Assembly (NCBI RefSeq): GCF_016808095.1 | Contig: NC_068970.1 | Coordinates: 17,218,501 to 17,282,500, forward strand | Length of the DNA: 64,000 nt | Direction of reading: 5' to 3' | Source of the DNA: Vigna angularis | Lineage: Eukaryota > Streptophyta > Magnoliopsida > Fabales > Fabaceae | Shown: piece by piece, positions 25,801 through 36,255 of the stretch | How the letters are laid out: each line of letters opens with the position of its first letter | Numbering within the stretch: the stretch's first letter is position 1 | Made by a program: the position numbers and the translations under genes | The notes under the pieces: generated by a model | Told to the model about the DNA's origin: nothing | Databases searched by the model: none | Seen by the model: the letters and a program-made list of their open reading frames with translations, nothing else

Positions 25801-26329
25801 TAATCCAAACTATATTAGATTAAAAAAATTAAAATCAATGTGATATAGTTAAAATGGTTTGGATTTCAAAATCCAATATATTCTTTTTATCTAGATTGAA
25901 TCTAGATTTGATTTTGAAAAATTCAATCATGTCATCCATACCTTCACAACTTCAGTTTAACTATAAAATACATAAGTCATGTAGGATCTATACTTCAGTT
26001 CCACACTAAAAAAGAAAAATAAATATTAACACTTACCAAAGTCATGTATGATGCATGTTTATATTCATGCAGAATATGTAATTCACTTGAAAAATAAATG
26101 TGAAGTCATGCTTTCATGGCATAACTTTTTTTGTTTTCCAATAAAATCACGTCAATTACACGATTTATTCATACTTGTAAAATTTAAAATTTAAAATTTT
26201 TGCACATATTTACGTAAATTGAGTGAAAAATTACTGATAAAGTTTCCAATTTGTAACTGATTTGCGACGATAAATTGATGCATGTGATAATTTAATTTTG
26301 TCCTGAGTTGCCATTAACTTCCCCATGTT

Positions 26330-26332
<3 letters not shown>
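22870..26332. other. Gene-free AT-rich DNA
   Basis: No coding or RNA gene recognised. Around 25200-25760 there is a degenerate field of AAGTTGGGTTGA, GAGTCGAGT and GGCTCGAGTC-like phrases that looks like an old repeat, but its ends and class cannot be placed. Confidence 0.5.

Positions 26333-26389
<57 letters not shown>
26333..26389. repeat. (TA)n microsatellite
   Basis: An uninterrupted run of about 28 TA dinucleotides. Confidence 0.95.
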
Positions 26390-26392
<3 letters not shown>

Positions 26393-29300
26393 TTATATTG
26401 ATTCTCAAGTGATTATTTACTAAATTATCGCTAAATTTATGTAAAACTTGGCTAGTTGTATGTGAGTCAAAGGTTCGCAATTTTTGCCTGAAAAAGTTCA
26501 TAAAAATGTTCGCAATTTTCATTGGAAAAATTATAAAATAAGATTTATTGTTTCTTTTAGAAAAATCGTAAAAAAATTGCAAAAGTTTTTAATGAAAATT
26601 GATTGTTTTTGTCAAAAAATTATATGTTAAATAATAATAAATGTTTGTAAATGTAGACTTTGAGGTATAAATTGTTTACTTTTAATTCTACTCTTATGTG
26701 TGAGTATGTTTATTCTTATAGAATTATTTTCTTGTTATGTTTAGTATGGGAATTTTGTTTTCTAATATAAATAAATTAGACTGATATTATCTTTACAAAG
26801 AAATGATCCCGTTACTGCTCCAAAACCAACTCAACTGCAACCATTTAATAGACTCACTTGGTTGTTACCGGTAATTTCTCAGTGAATGGTAAAAAATCAC
26901 GTTGAAATATCATTGTGATTTTAGTAAATATTGACATATATAAATTGTAGAGTTGATTTTGAATTAAAGTAACTTCCGTAATGAATCTGAAATTTTATAC
27001 CACTTTTTACTATTAACTTGTTTTTTAGAGTAAAAAGTTTGAACATAAATGACGCATTATTTTAGAAAGTTTTAACAAAACACAGGTTTGGCTTTTGGAG
27101 TTAGGTCACCACACTACTCAAAATGTGAACTTGGACATTATATTGGATTAGGAAAGCTTTGCCAACACATGGTGATTTTGGCCATCGAATATTTATTTAT
27201 TTATTTATTAATTTTGTTAGTATGGCAAACTGGCAGTGTTTGAGACTGACACAGGTTGAAATTTTAGCAGGTGAAGGCTCCATTTCTTATGTTGAACTTT
27301 CACCTATTAAGGAAAATAACATAGTTGCAGTTTGTATGTTGCTGGAATGAGTAATTGAATATATAATGGGATTAGGTGGTTGTGAATGGATATTGTAAAG
27401 GAAAAGCCCATTGGGTAAAGTGGTGTTGCGAGAAGGCATTGGCCCAAAAGTTTGGAAAATACATAAAAAAGAATAGGTTGGTTTTGAGAAAGGTGTTAGA
27501 CAATGATGTGGGTCTGGGTAGTTCAGGTTGGTTCAGGCTATCAGCATCAGATTGGAACTTGAGTATGGCTTGTTTTTCCACGCCATTTGAAAAGTGTGTT
27601 GTGTTGTATTGCTGATATTTACAGCACAAAAAAACTAGAACTAAAGTGAAAGGCACAAGGCATGAGATGATAAAAGAATCAGAATCCCCTTTTGGTTCAC
27701 GTGGTCCATCAGCTTTTCTCTCTACCTTTGCACCAACATTCTCTTTTATCTTTTTGATTCCACCCAGGATAAATAAAATACTTACACTATCTTCCTCTTC
27801 CTTTTCACGTCATTTCTTCTTCCCTTCCACTTTTCAATTCTAGGATAACAGACCGATAAAGCTTCTCTTCTTTCTTTCGTAGATCATTCTGTTTCCTGCT
27901 TATTTCTGACTCTCTAGATCAAGCTCAACAAATAGAATGTGGAAGCAACGCCATTGGATTTTTTTTATAGAGCACTCAGTTTTATGATGTAAAGCAGTTA
28001 TTTATTTCAGTATACTTTCTTTCTTTTTATCCTTCAGTTCTATTTGTTGCTGTTAGTATTGTTTTGAATGATATTTATAATTCAATTTCATTCAAAGTAA
28101 TTGATTACAACCCATATTAATTTTTAATTAATAATATTTGATGTGATTAATTAGTATACACTTAATTCGTATACAATTGAACAAAATAGGTGTTCATTAC
28201 AATTTTTTTCCCATTTATATACTATGGAATGATGAGAACATAAAATTGAATTCACTAGAACTAACTTAATTAATTTGGATTTTAATACTATTTTCTTAAT
28301 AAAAAGATTGATAAAAAAATTGGTGTTTTAACCACTGTTGAATGAATAAATTACAAATTGAATTTTAATCATATACGAAATGGATTAGGATTTAAACAAA
28401 TCACTTTAATTAATTTGAGTTTTCTAATTTTTAAATTAAATTGAATAACAATATTTTAAAAATCAGTGAAGAGTTATAATTTTAAAAAAATAGGAAAATT
28501 AACCTATCTTGCATTTGTTTATTTAATTGCACAACAATCCTTTTTTTTTCAATTAAAGTCATGTTAAATATCAATATAAACTTTAATATCTGGACTATAG
28601 TCACATTCTAAAACCTATTAATCATTTGTTATTATATAAAAAATTATTAAAAATGAAATAAGATAAAAGAATATATATAAAATTATTAAAATCATCATTT
28701 AGTTTATATTATTGTTTATTTTATTTATTCTTATTTCACCAATTTATTTCTTTTATTTCTTTTTACTTGTTTTATTCTTTAAGTGTAGACTTTATGAGAA
28801 CAATGTTTTATTTAAATTAATTTTGTATATTCATTGAAACACGATTTGAGTTAATTTTATCTTAATTAGTATTTTTTTTGCTACTAACAAAATAATGTTG
28901 AAGTTGTATTAGATAAGTAATATAAATTTGATAGTGTTAACAAACATTATAAAAAAAATTGTGGTATTAATTGAGTATCACACTATATTCATATAAGAAA
29001 ATTTTCAAGGATAATAAGTTTCTTGATTTAGATAAGTCGTAAATATCAACCTTTTACTAAAAGAGTTATATGTGAATAGAATTTTCTAAGTTGAAATAGA
29101 AGTTTTTATCCTTCTAGGAAGTTAAAACTTCATAGGAAAAACATATTAATGGCTTAGACTTAATATTTACTTTTTATGAACTAAAATATGAATTTAGAAA
29201 ATAAATAATAAATTTATAGGTATGTTTGATCTGAAATTATTTTTAATTGGGTACATACTTAATTGTTTACGTAAAATTCCACACTTGTAAAAAGTATATT

Positions 29301-30118
29301 ACTTTGATTTAATTTTTTAGTTATGTCTTATTTAATAATTAATTTAAGGAGTTTTAAGAGTGAGATTTATAATATGTATGTCTTGAATTGATAGACGTAT
29401 ATCAATAAAATTTAAATATGAAATTTCATTTGAAAACATCAAATTTATTTTTATTCAAATAAATAAATTTATAAATAATGCAATTTTGTTATTCAGTTTA
29501 AATATAATTTCTCAAAAAAAAATTATAATTATCTCATATATATTAATAAATTTTATAATGATTGAGTAAAAAAAAAAATTCAAAATAATTTATAATTAGT
29601 TCATTATGTAAACATATCTTATAAATCAACTGTCGAGCATGAGAATAGAATTGTGTTAACAGATTATTTAATTTGAGTTACATAATACTTTTCATATTAA
29701 AATTAAAATTATACTATATTTATAATTATTCTGTTTTGTGATAAAAATTATTTTGCTGAATTTTTAGGTCGATTTCGTTAATTTGTTTATTCCTATTTTC
29801 TATTCTATTCTAATATTAAAAATAAATTAAAACAATTTTTTTCAATGAATTATTGAATATTTATTGTAATTTATTTAGCTTGAACATGTTAGAAGAAAGT
29901 TGTTTGCAGAAAAATTGATATATTTTAAGGATCAAGTAAAATGAAATTAGAATTCTGGATGTTTATTTAAAAACAATAAAATTTAAGGACTTACTGAAAT
30001 AAAATTGAAGTTTAAAGTGTTATTATAAATGTGATAAAGCTTAAGGATCAGTTAAAATTTTAGTTTAATAGTTTATTGTGTATATATATTATATTAATAT
30101 ATGATTATATCATTATAG

Positions 30119-30121
<3 letters not shown>
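26390..30121. other. Gene-free DNA with a slightly GC-richer island at 27.1-27.9 kb
   Basis: The island holds several short open frames on both strands (27159-27350, 27376-27615, 27646-27843) and a CT-rich stretch resembling a plant 5' leader near 27780-27930. None gives a recognisable protein. It might be a gene remnant or the first exon of a non-coding transcript. The rest is AT-rich and featureless. Confidence 0.4.

Positions 30122-30161
<40 letters not shown>
30122..30161. repeat. (AT)n microsatellite
   Basis: An uninterrupted run of about 20 AT dinucleotides. Confidence 0.95.
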
Positions 30162-30164
<3 letters not shown>

Positions 30165-31500
30165 GAATTATTTGTTATTCAGCTATCAAATATCAAGTTT
30201 AATGGTTTACACTATTGAATAATTTTAGATAAATTATCTCTCAATCTTTAAAAAAGAATAGATAAAAGACTTTAATATATATTATATCATTTTCATCATT
30301 TTATTTATTAAAGTATGCAGCAATCGATCAAGTTATTAACCCGAGTCGGGACCTAATTTTATCCTTATTAATAACTTGTATTTTTCCAAGAAAAAAAAAA
30401 CAAAAGCAGATTTCGTACGTAACGAGTATTCTGAACTGGTATAGTGTTATTCGTTTAGTCATGTCTGCAGAAGAAAATATTAAATCTGAGATTTTGAGCA
30501 CCGTAGCATGTAAGATCTAGGAAAGACGGGACAGTGCAGAATCCCATCTGCCTCCTCTCGTCGTCTTTATTTTCATTTTCATCTCAAACATTAAACAAGA
30601 TACATGTAGTATAATATATTTTCACAACATTATTTTTATAACATTTTAATATAATTTATTATTTTGATTTATCTTGATATTTATAATAATAATTATTATT
30701 ATAAAGTAAGTTTAGATTCATAACGTAAATAAGGTTAAAATATTGTCAAAATTGATAATATTTTTTATTTTATCTTTTTTTTTTTTTATTTTTTATCTTT
30801 TAATCTTTTAATCTTTTATTTTCTATTTTTTATCTTTTATCTTTTAATCTGTTTTTATAAATACAAAAATTAACATTTTTTAATGATAAAAGTATTCTTA
30901 AAAATGAATTTTCAAATTGTGAAGAAAAACATTTCCTTCTATGAATAATAAGGAAGACCCTTTTCTTCCTTCCTTCATCACTCCTAAATTGTGAAACGGG
31001 GTAACCCCTCACCCTTACATTTGACAGTTCTGATGAACAATGAAAGAAAATCAAGACTCGCTAGGTACAATTACGAGGAAGTAAAAAAATCAATCTTTTA
31101 CTTTTTCGGAGGAAATGTATAAAAGACGAAAATCAAAAGGGCAATCAAAGATTAGCACGTCAATTTTTTATCAGTTGCTTCCTCCGGTTAGGCATTGCAG
31201 AGGTGGTTACACACTGCAGAGGTCGCTGCTATAAAAAGTACTGACAATTAAATTTCTCAATCAGAAAATCGAGACTACAAACAAAAGAGAGAATAGCAGG
31301 GCATGGCATTAGATTTTCAAAATCAAGTCAATGTCCTGATTCCATGCTTTAACCACATGATCGTGGAGTCCGTTAAAAGGAACATGTTAGGTGAAGTCTT
31401 TCTTAAAATCTCAACTCACATTAATATCTATTTCTTCTTGTAACAGAATGTTGGAAATCACTCAGTAAATCACATGGTTTAAAATGTTGGAACGAATCAA
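30162..31500. other. Intergenic DNA, downstream side of the EPFL2-like gene
   Basis: No recognisable coding sequence. It includes a T-rich stretch near 30770-30850 made of TCTTTTA-like repeats. The part nearest 31704 may hold the 3' UTR of the - strand peptide gene. Confidence 0.45.
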
Positions 31501-31703
31501 GTTATATAAAGGAGAGAGCATCCGGAGCTATGAAATACTTTACAAAGTAAAGATGAAAGCTTGTTCTTGAGAGAGAGGAGAATAGGAGGAAAAAACTATA
31601 TAAACTATAAAAGGCTCCTAAAAACTAAAAAAGAAAGAATCACTCAAGAGTGTATAATCATGTACAGATTGATATCCTTGATAAATGAAAGAACTAATGG
31701 GAT

Positions 31704-32291
31704 TCAGGGGTTGAAAATGAGGTTCCCACATTTACACTTCCAACTCATGGGCTTGTAGTTAGAACTGCCACCAACCCTGGCATATGCAACCGAAGAAAAC
31801 TTCCAAGAGTTTTTCTTTCGGTTCTGAGCTTGGGGGTTTGTGGGCACCTGGATTGCCTCACAGTGCTCACATGATCTACACCTTCTCTCACATTTTGGTG
31901 GCATTGACCCTATTCTTGGCCTCATTATAGTTTTATCCTCACTTATTGTCTGCAGAAATCATCATCATTCCGGTAAACAAAAAAATAGTATCTCCTTGTA
32001 TCGAGAAACTCAACATAGAAATGAAAACGTTTGCCAGGGAAACCAAGTTTTACCTGATGAAAATCACTTAGTTTTTGGGTCATTCTACCTGTTAGAACAA
32101 AGAGAGAGAAAAAACGACAATGTTAGCTAGAGCTAGTTTCGACATACTCTGCACTCAGAAGGTTTCAAAAGTGATAATTTACCTTCAATAACGAACCCCT
32201 TATGGATCCAGCTTGAAAGAATGAGAAACAGAAGACAAATGCAAAGGAAGCCAAGTCTTTGACCACAAATGAGATGGTGATCAAAGCCCAT
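31704..32291 (-). CDS. EPFL2: EPIDERMAL PATTERNING FACTOR-like protein 2 (EPFL2-like)
   Basis: Encodes a secreted cysteine-rich signalling peptide; known family members bind ERECTA-family receptor kinases, and EPFL2 acts in leaf-margin and ovule patterning. Three coding exons on the - strand, 32291-32183, 32088-32054 and 31949-31704, join in frame to 129 residues plus stop. Residues about 10-30 form a hydrophobic signal peptide (LGFLCICLLFLILSSW). The mature region holds IGSMPPKCERRCRSC, EHCEAIQVP and the C-terminal SWKCKCGNLIFNP, giving the six cysteines of the EPFL core. The middle exon is only 35 nt, with acceptor TTCTAACAG and donor CAG/GTAAAA; without it the frame cannot be joined. I start at 32291 because the signal peptide begins there, although the frame stays open upstream to an ATG at 32582. 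Assignment to EPFL2 rather than a near paralogue rests on the mature-region motifs. Confidence 0.9.
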
Positions 32292-32580
32292 TTTAGGGAA
32301 AAAGGAAAGTGTGAAACTTTGGTGAGCGAGGGAAGGTGATGTGGAAGGAGAGGGGAGTTGAGGAAGAGAATGTGGAAATTGGTGGTAATTATAGGGAGGG
32401 GAAAAAAAGAGAGGTAGGAGGAGGGAAAAGAGTTGATAGAAGACAAAGAGGATTAGGGAATGGAGGAAATTAATGGGATGAAATGAAGAGCAGTAACTGA
32501 ATGATGAGACGATAAGAACTAGGAAGTAATATTTTGGCAAGATTTGTTTATGTTGTTGAGGTGATGGAACATGGAAAGAC
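32292..32580 (-). promoter_or_regulatory. CT-rich leader/proximal promoter of the EPFL2-like gene
   Basis: Read on the - strand this stretch is strongly pyrimidine-rich (CTCTTTTTTTCCCC, CTCCTACCTCTC and similar), typical of plant 5' leaders and of GAGA-type regulatory DNA. No clear TATA box was fixed. Confidence 0.4.
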
Positions 32581-32779
32581 AAATGAGAAAATTGCAGAAG
32601 TGGAAGAAAAGGAGGACCCCCGAAAAGGGAAACACTTGTCCTTCGATTGACGAGCCCCTACTCAAACAAGAAGCAGAGATTGTATAATAATTGTTGGAAA
32701 GAAGAAGCCTCACAACCCTGAGGACTGCAAGTAGATGATACGAAGGACATATAGCACCGCAAACAACAAAACGCCACAA

Positions 32780-33758
32780 ATTTCACAAGATGTGAGGGAC
32801 AACTTCCCACTAACAGACATGCAATTACAGCTGTGGATTTTCACTTCTTCGTTTCTTATACATGCACACCCAAACATGTGAATATCATATCATATACTAT
32901 AATATTATTTTTGGTACATGGTTTACTTTTTCATTCCATTTTAACTTTTAATATATTGTAGGAATGGGGTGTTGTACAAATTTATGGGTTTTCTGTACTA
33001 TTATGCACCCTTGCAGTCCCACCTTCTCACGGCACATCCTTCTCTCTCCTCGTCTCCCAAAGAGAAAGAACAAACAAAATCTCTTGCCTTACTGTAGTAG
33101 TGTGTGCATGTGTATGTGTATGTATATATATCATTTTTTTTAATTATTATGCAATCACATGAAATAATGGCAATCACCCTTCTATTTCCTTTTTTTGGTT
33201 GGGAAAATCTAATAGCATCAGCCTAGGTTCACATGCCACACTCGCAAAAGAAATAGACTCAAATAGATAAAGAAAAAGAAATCAGTATTTCGGTTGTTGT
33301 CCACGGGAACGGACACTATAGATTAACGGGATTTTAGATATCGATAGCAAATATAAAATGAATAGTATTTGAGATTAAATTTCAATTTTCCAAAACTAAT
33401 TGATTATCTTAATCAGTTTTTCATATCAATTTTTGTTTATCTTACAGGTTGATCAATATCATTAACGTTAATTGTTTAATAATTAACTTACAAGTTCTGT
33501 TGTTTAATATTAAGTTTATAAGTGTTTAGAAAGAGAACTCGAGTTGACGACAACATTATCAATCAACTAAGTTAGTTTGAATATCTGAATATTCAATTGA
33601 CTCTCTCACACGTGTATCATCTATTTTGGAAGTTTGTGAATATTTTCATGTTAAATATCTTAAAATAATACCTTTAGAGTTATTTATCACAGGTATTGAT
33701 GTTTCGACAATTTTATTCTTAAAAGTCATTTTAAAGGATTAGAATAATGAAAGAGAAG
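32780..33758. other. Intergenic DNA, no gene seen
   Basis: AT-rich sequence with a short GTGTGTGCATGTG-type dinucleotide stretch near 33100-33130. No frame of interest. Confidence 0.5.
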
Positions 33759-33768
33759 TATATTTATA
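33759..33768. repeat. Target-site duplication, left copy (Pack-MULE 1)
   Basis: TATATTTATA here is repeated exactly at 35311-35320 on the other side of the element. Mutator-type elements normally leave 9-10 bp. One flanking base may be fortuitous. Confidence 0.75.
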
Positions 33769-35310
33769 GGTTTAATGTCTTAATAGGTTTTTATTTTCGT
33801 CCAGAATCTCAAATAGGACCTTTTCTTTTTTGGCGTCTCAATTGAGTCCTTATTTTTGTAAAATTGAACCAAATAGGATCTTTCCGTCAAATTGATCAGA
33901 CGATGTTAAGTATTGTATGACCTAGCATGCTGACAGTGTTGTTTTAACACACGTGTCATTAAAAACGTGGGTGAATTCTATTATTTTAAATTTTAAATTA
34001 AAAAATTAAGTTAAAAGAGTGAAAATTTAATTACTGAAAGGGTAAAATTGACAAAGTTGGAAATTCAATTACAGAAAGCTCCGTTCTCTCTGCAATTGGG
34101 ATATGGAAATGAAATTGGGGAAATTTTGAGTTTTAGGGCTCGTCACTCGTCCACAGAGTTGTTCGAGTAGAAGACGACGTGCGCGTTCCTTCTCCGGTTC
34201 GCGTTTTCGGGCTTCGACCTCCTCGTCGCGGCGCTGCGGAAGCTGATGCTGCTGTTGGAAACGCCACTTAGGGCCGAATTTGGGGCGCGGTGGAGGCTTG
34301 CCATCGACGAGGCGGAATGAGGCGTCGTCCTCAGCGAAGGCCGGGAAGGAGTATATCCAATACCAATACCAATACCAACATGCCTGCATACACTACCCAG
34401 ATTTTTTTTAAATTGGAAAAACTATGTTTCTACATCCCCATATGCTTCTTTCTCCTATCTCACAAGCTGCTACTACTTTGAACAACCTTTTTTTGCGACA
34501 TGTTTATAAGGGTAGGAAAAAGAAACTTCACCTATGGTCTCATAGCCATTTGCAAGCCCAGATAAGGGATGGGGTTGTGTTATGCATTTCGAGACAAACT
34601 TGCCAGTATAATACAGGATAATTTCCTAAGCCTGCCTGAGCCTTATTTCAACAACATTGGTAGGTAAGTCAGCCTCAATCAAAATGTGCAGGGGTTCATT
34701 GAGATGCTCATAGCCTAATCTTCCTCTTAATTTCTCCTCCTTAAAATTGAAAAATAAAGAGCAATTTCAGTTGATACAAGTATAATTGAGTATGTATCTA
34801 GTCAGCGATGCAACCCAATTTGTCAGGAGAAGGGGGCAAAGGGAACGTTGAGAGGAAGGTTGCTGCTACCGCCGGCGGCCGCTGTTTTCGGTGGTCCCCA
34901 ACCGTTGGAGTTAAACGGAACGACTCCCACATCGAAGGCTTTTCCCATTGGCTCAATGCGAAGGGTTGAATTTGAGGAACAGATTGGCGTGCTCAAAGAG
35001 CAGAAGACGAGTGAGAATGGGGCTTTCCACTCTTTTCTAACTTTTGTAATTGAATTTCCACTCTTTAATTTAATTTTTTAATTCAAACTTTAAAATAATA
35101 GAATTCACTCACGTTTTTAATGACACGTGTATTAAAACAACACTGTCAGCATGCTAGGTCACACAATACTTAACACCGTCTGGTCAATTTGACAAAAAGA
35201 CCATATTTGATTCAATTTTACAAAAATAAGGACCTAATTGAGACGCTAAAAAAGAGAGGGTCCTATTTGAGATTCTGAACGAAAATAGGGACCTATTGAA
35301 ACATTAAACC
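33769..35310. mobile_element. Pack-MULE type element carrying an eIF3d fragment
   Basis: A 1542-bp element with long terminal inverted repeats, left 33769-34076 and right about 35043-35310. Both begin GGTTTAATG from the outside and stay paired through AAATAGGACC, TTGAGTCCTTATTTTTGT and TAGCATGCTGACAGTG-like blocks. A perfect 9-10-bp target duplication flanks it. Long inverted repeats with this duplication size are the signature of Mutator-like elements. No transposase frame is present. Instead the interior is markedly GC-richer than its surroundings and includes a recognisable piece of a translation initiation factor gene, as in Pack-MULEs. The rest of the interior (about 34400-35040) is not recognised and may come from other genes. 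Confidence 0.82.
34174..34347 (-). pseudogene. Captured fragment of eIF3 subunit D gene
   Basis: About 58 codons on the - strand match the N-terminal region of plant translation initiation factor 3 subunit D. Diagnostic phrases are FRLVDGKPPPRPKFGPKWRF and QLPQRRDEEVEA followed by KERARR. Similarity stops abruptly after KERARR and before the SFPAF residues, where the sequence changes to a CAATAC repeat (near 34358-34380). Most of the protein is missing, so it is a transduplicated gene fragment inside the Pack-MULE, not a working eIF3d gene. Confidence 0.8.
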
Positions 35311-35320
35311 TATATTTATA
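35311..35320. repeat. Target-site duplication, right copy (Pack-MULE 1)
   Basis: TATATTTATA, identical to 33759-33768. Confidence 0.75.
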
Positions 35321-35444
35321 TTATCTTTGACCATACATTAATGAAAAAACAACTTATAATATCACACGTTCAACGTTCAACCATTGAATAACCAACGTAA
35401 AAAATGACCGGTAACATTTTTGTAAATAAATGCAATCATTAGAC

Positions 35445-36255
35445 GTCGTTTAGAATTATAATTTGATGTTAATTTGTTATATTGGGTAAATTTTGCGAAA
35501 ATGCTTGGCGCGAAGGTAAAAATGTATTTACGTCGAATTCCCTAAAATTATACGTCAAAAGGATATAAAACGTCGAGTTCATTAAAAATTTGAGCGGATG
35601 ATTGAAAATGCATTTACTTTTTATCTTAGCGCGCGATACCTTTTTCTCTGCTCAAACTTTTCTAGAACGAAGTTTGACGACAATCACATGTAATCTTTCT
35701 TTCATTTGTTACAAATGCATGTTAATTAATTTCGTTTGTTTTGACCGATTATTTTCGTGTTCTTGTCCTTCATAGGTGCATTATGCTCTCTCTCTCTCAC
35801 TAGTGGCAACACTTTATTTCGACGAACCTAACTTTTGAAGGTTAGTTTTCATTTTCATTTTGAAGAACTTATTTATTGAACTTGTTTTTTATTTTTTTTT
35901 TTGTTGAACTTGTTTGTTGTTGTTGTTGTTGTTGTTTGATTGAACTTGTTTGTTGTTTGTTATTGTTGTTTGTTATTGATACAACACTACACGTTCATAG
36001 TTCATGCTTTATAAAATACCAAAAACTGAAATTTATTGTTTTTCTGCCTTTTGAGGTCTCGTAGAGTTGTAAAAAGGATAACAATTAAATAAAAAACAAA
36101 AAAAAATTAATTAACGTCGAATTTTATCTGTTAATTTGTTTTACTTTGAACGTCGAATTGTTTGATGTTCGAATGTCTCCTGATATGAAGTTGACATCGA
36201 ATTCGATATGAAAGGCCGAAAAACAGTCACGTTATACGATGTTTTTGTACTAGTG
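35445..36255. mobile_element. Possible CACTA-type transposon end
   Basis: The right limit reads GTTTTTGTACTAGTG, which from the other strand is CACTAGTACAAAAAC, the usual start of a plant CACTA terminus. Inside lie several short direct repeats of the form ACGTCGAATT (near 35535, 36114, 36160 and a variant near 36193), like CACTA subterminal repeats. No matching left terminus was found, so the left limit is arbitrary and the element may be truncated. Confidence 0.4.

Noticed and set aside
27159..27843. Cluster of short frames as a possible gene
   Set aside because: No domain, no consistent splicing and frames on both strands; left as an unassigned island.
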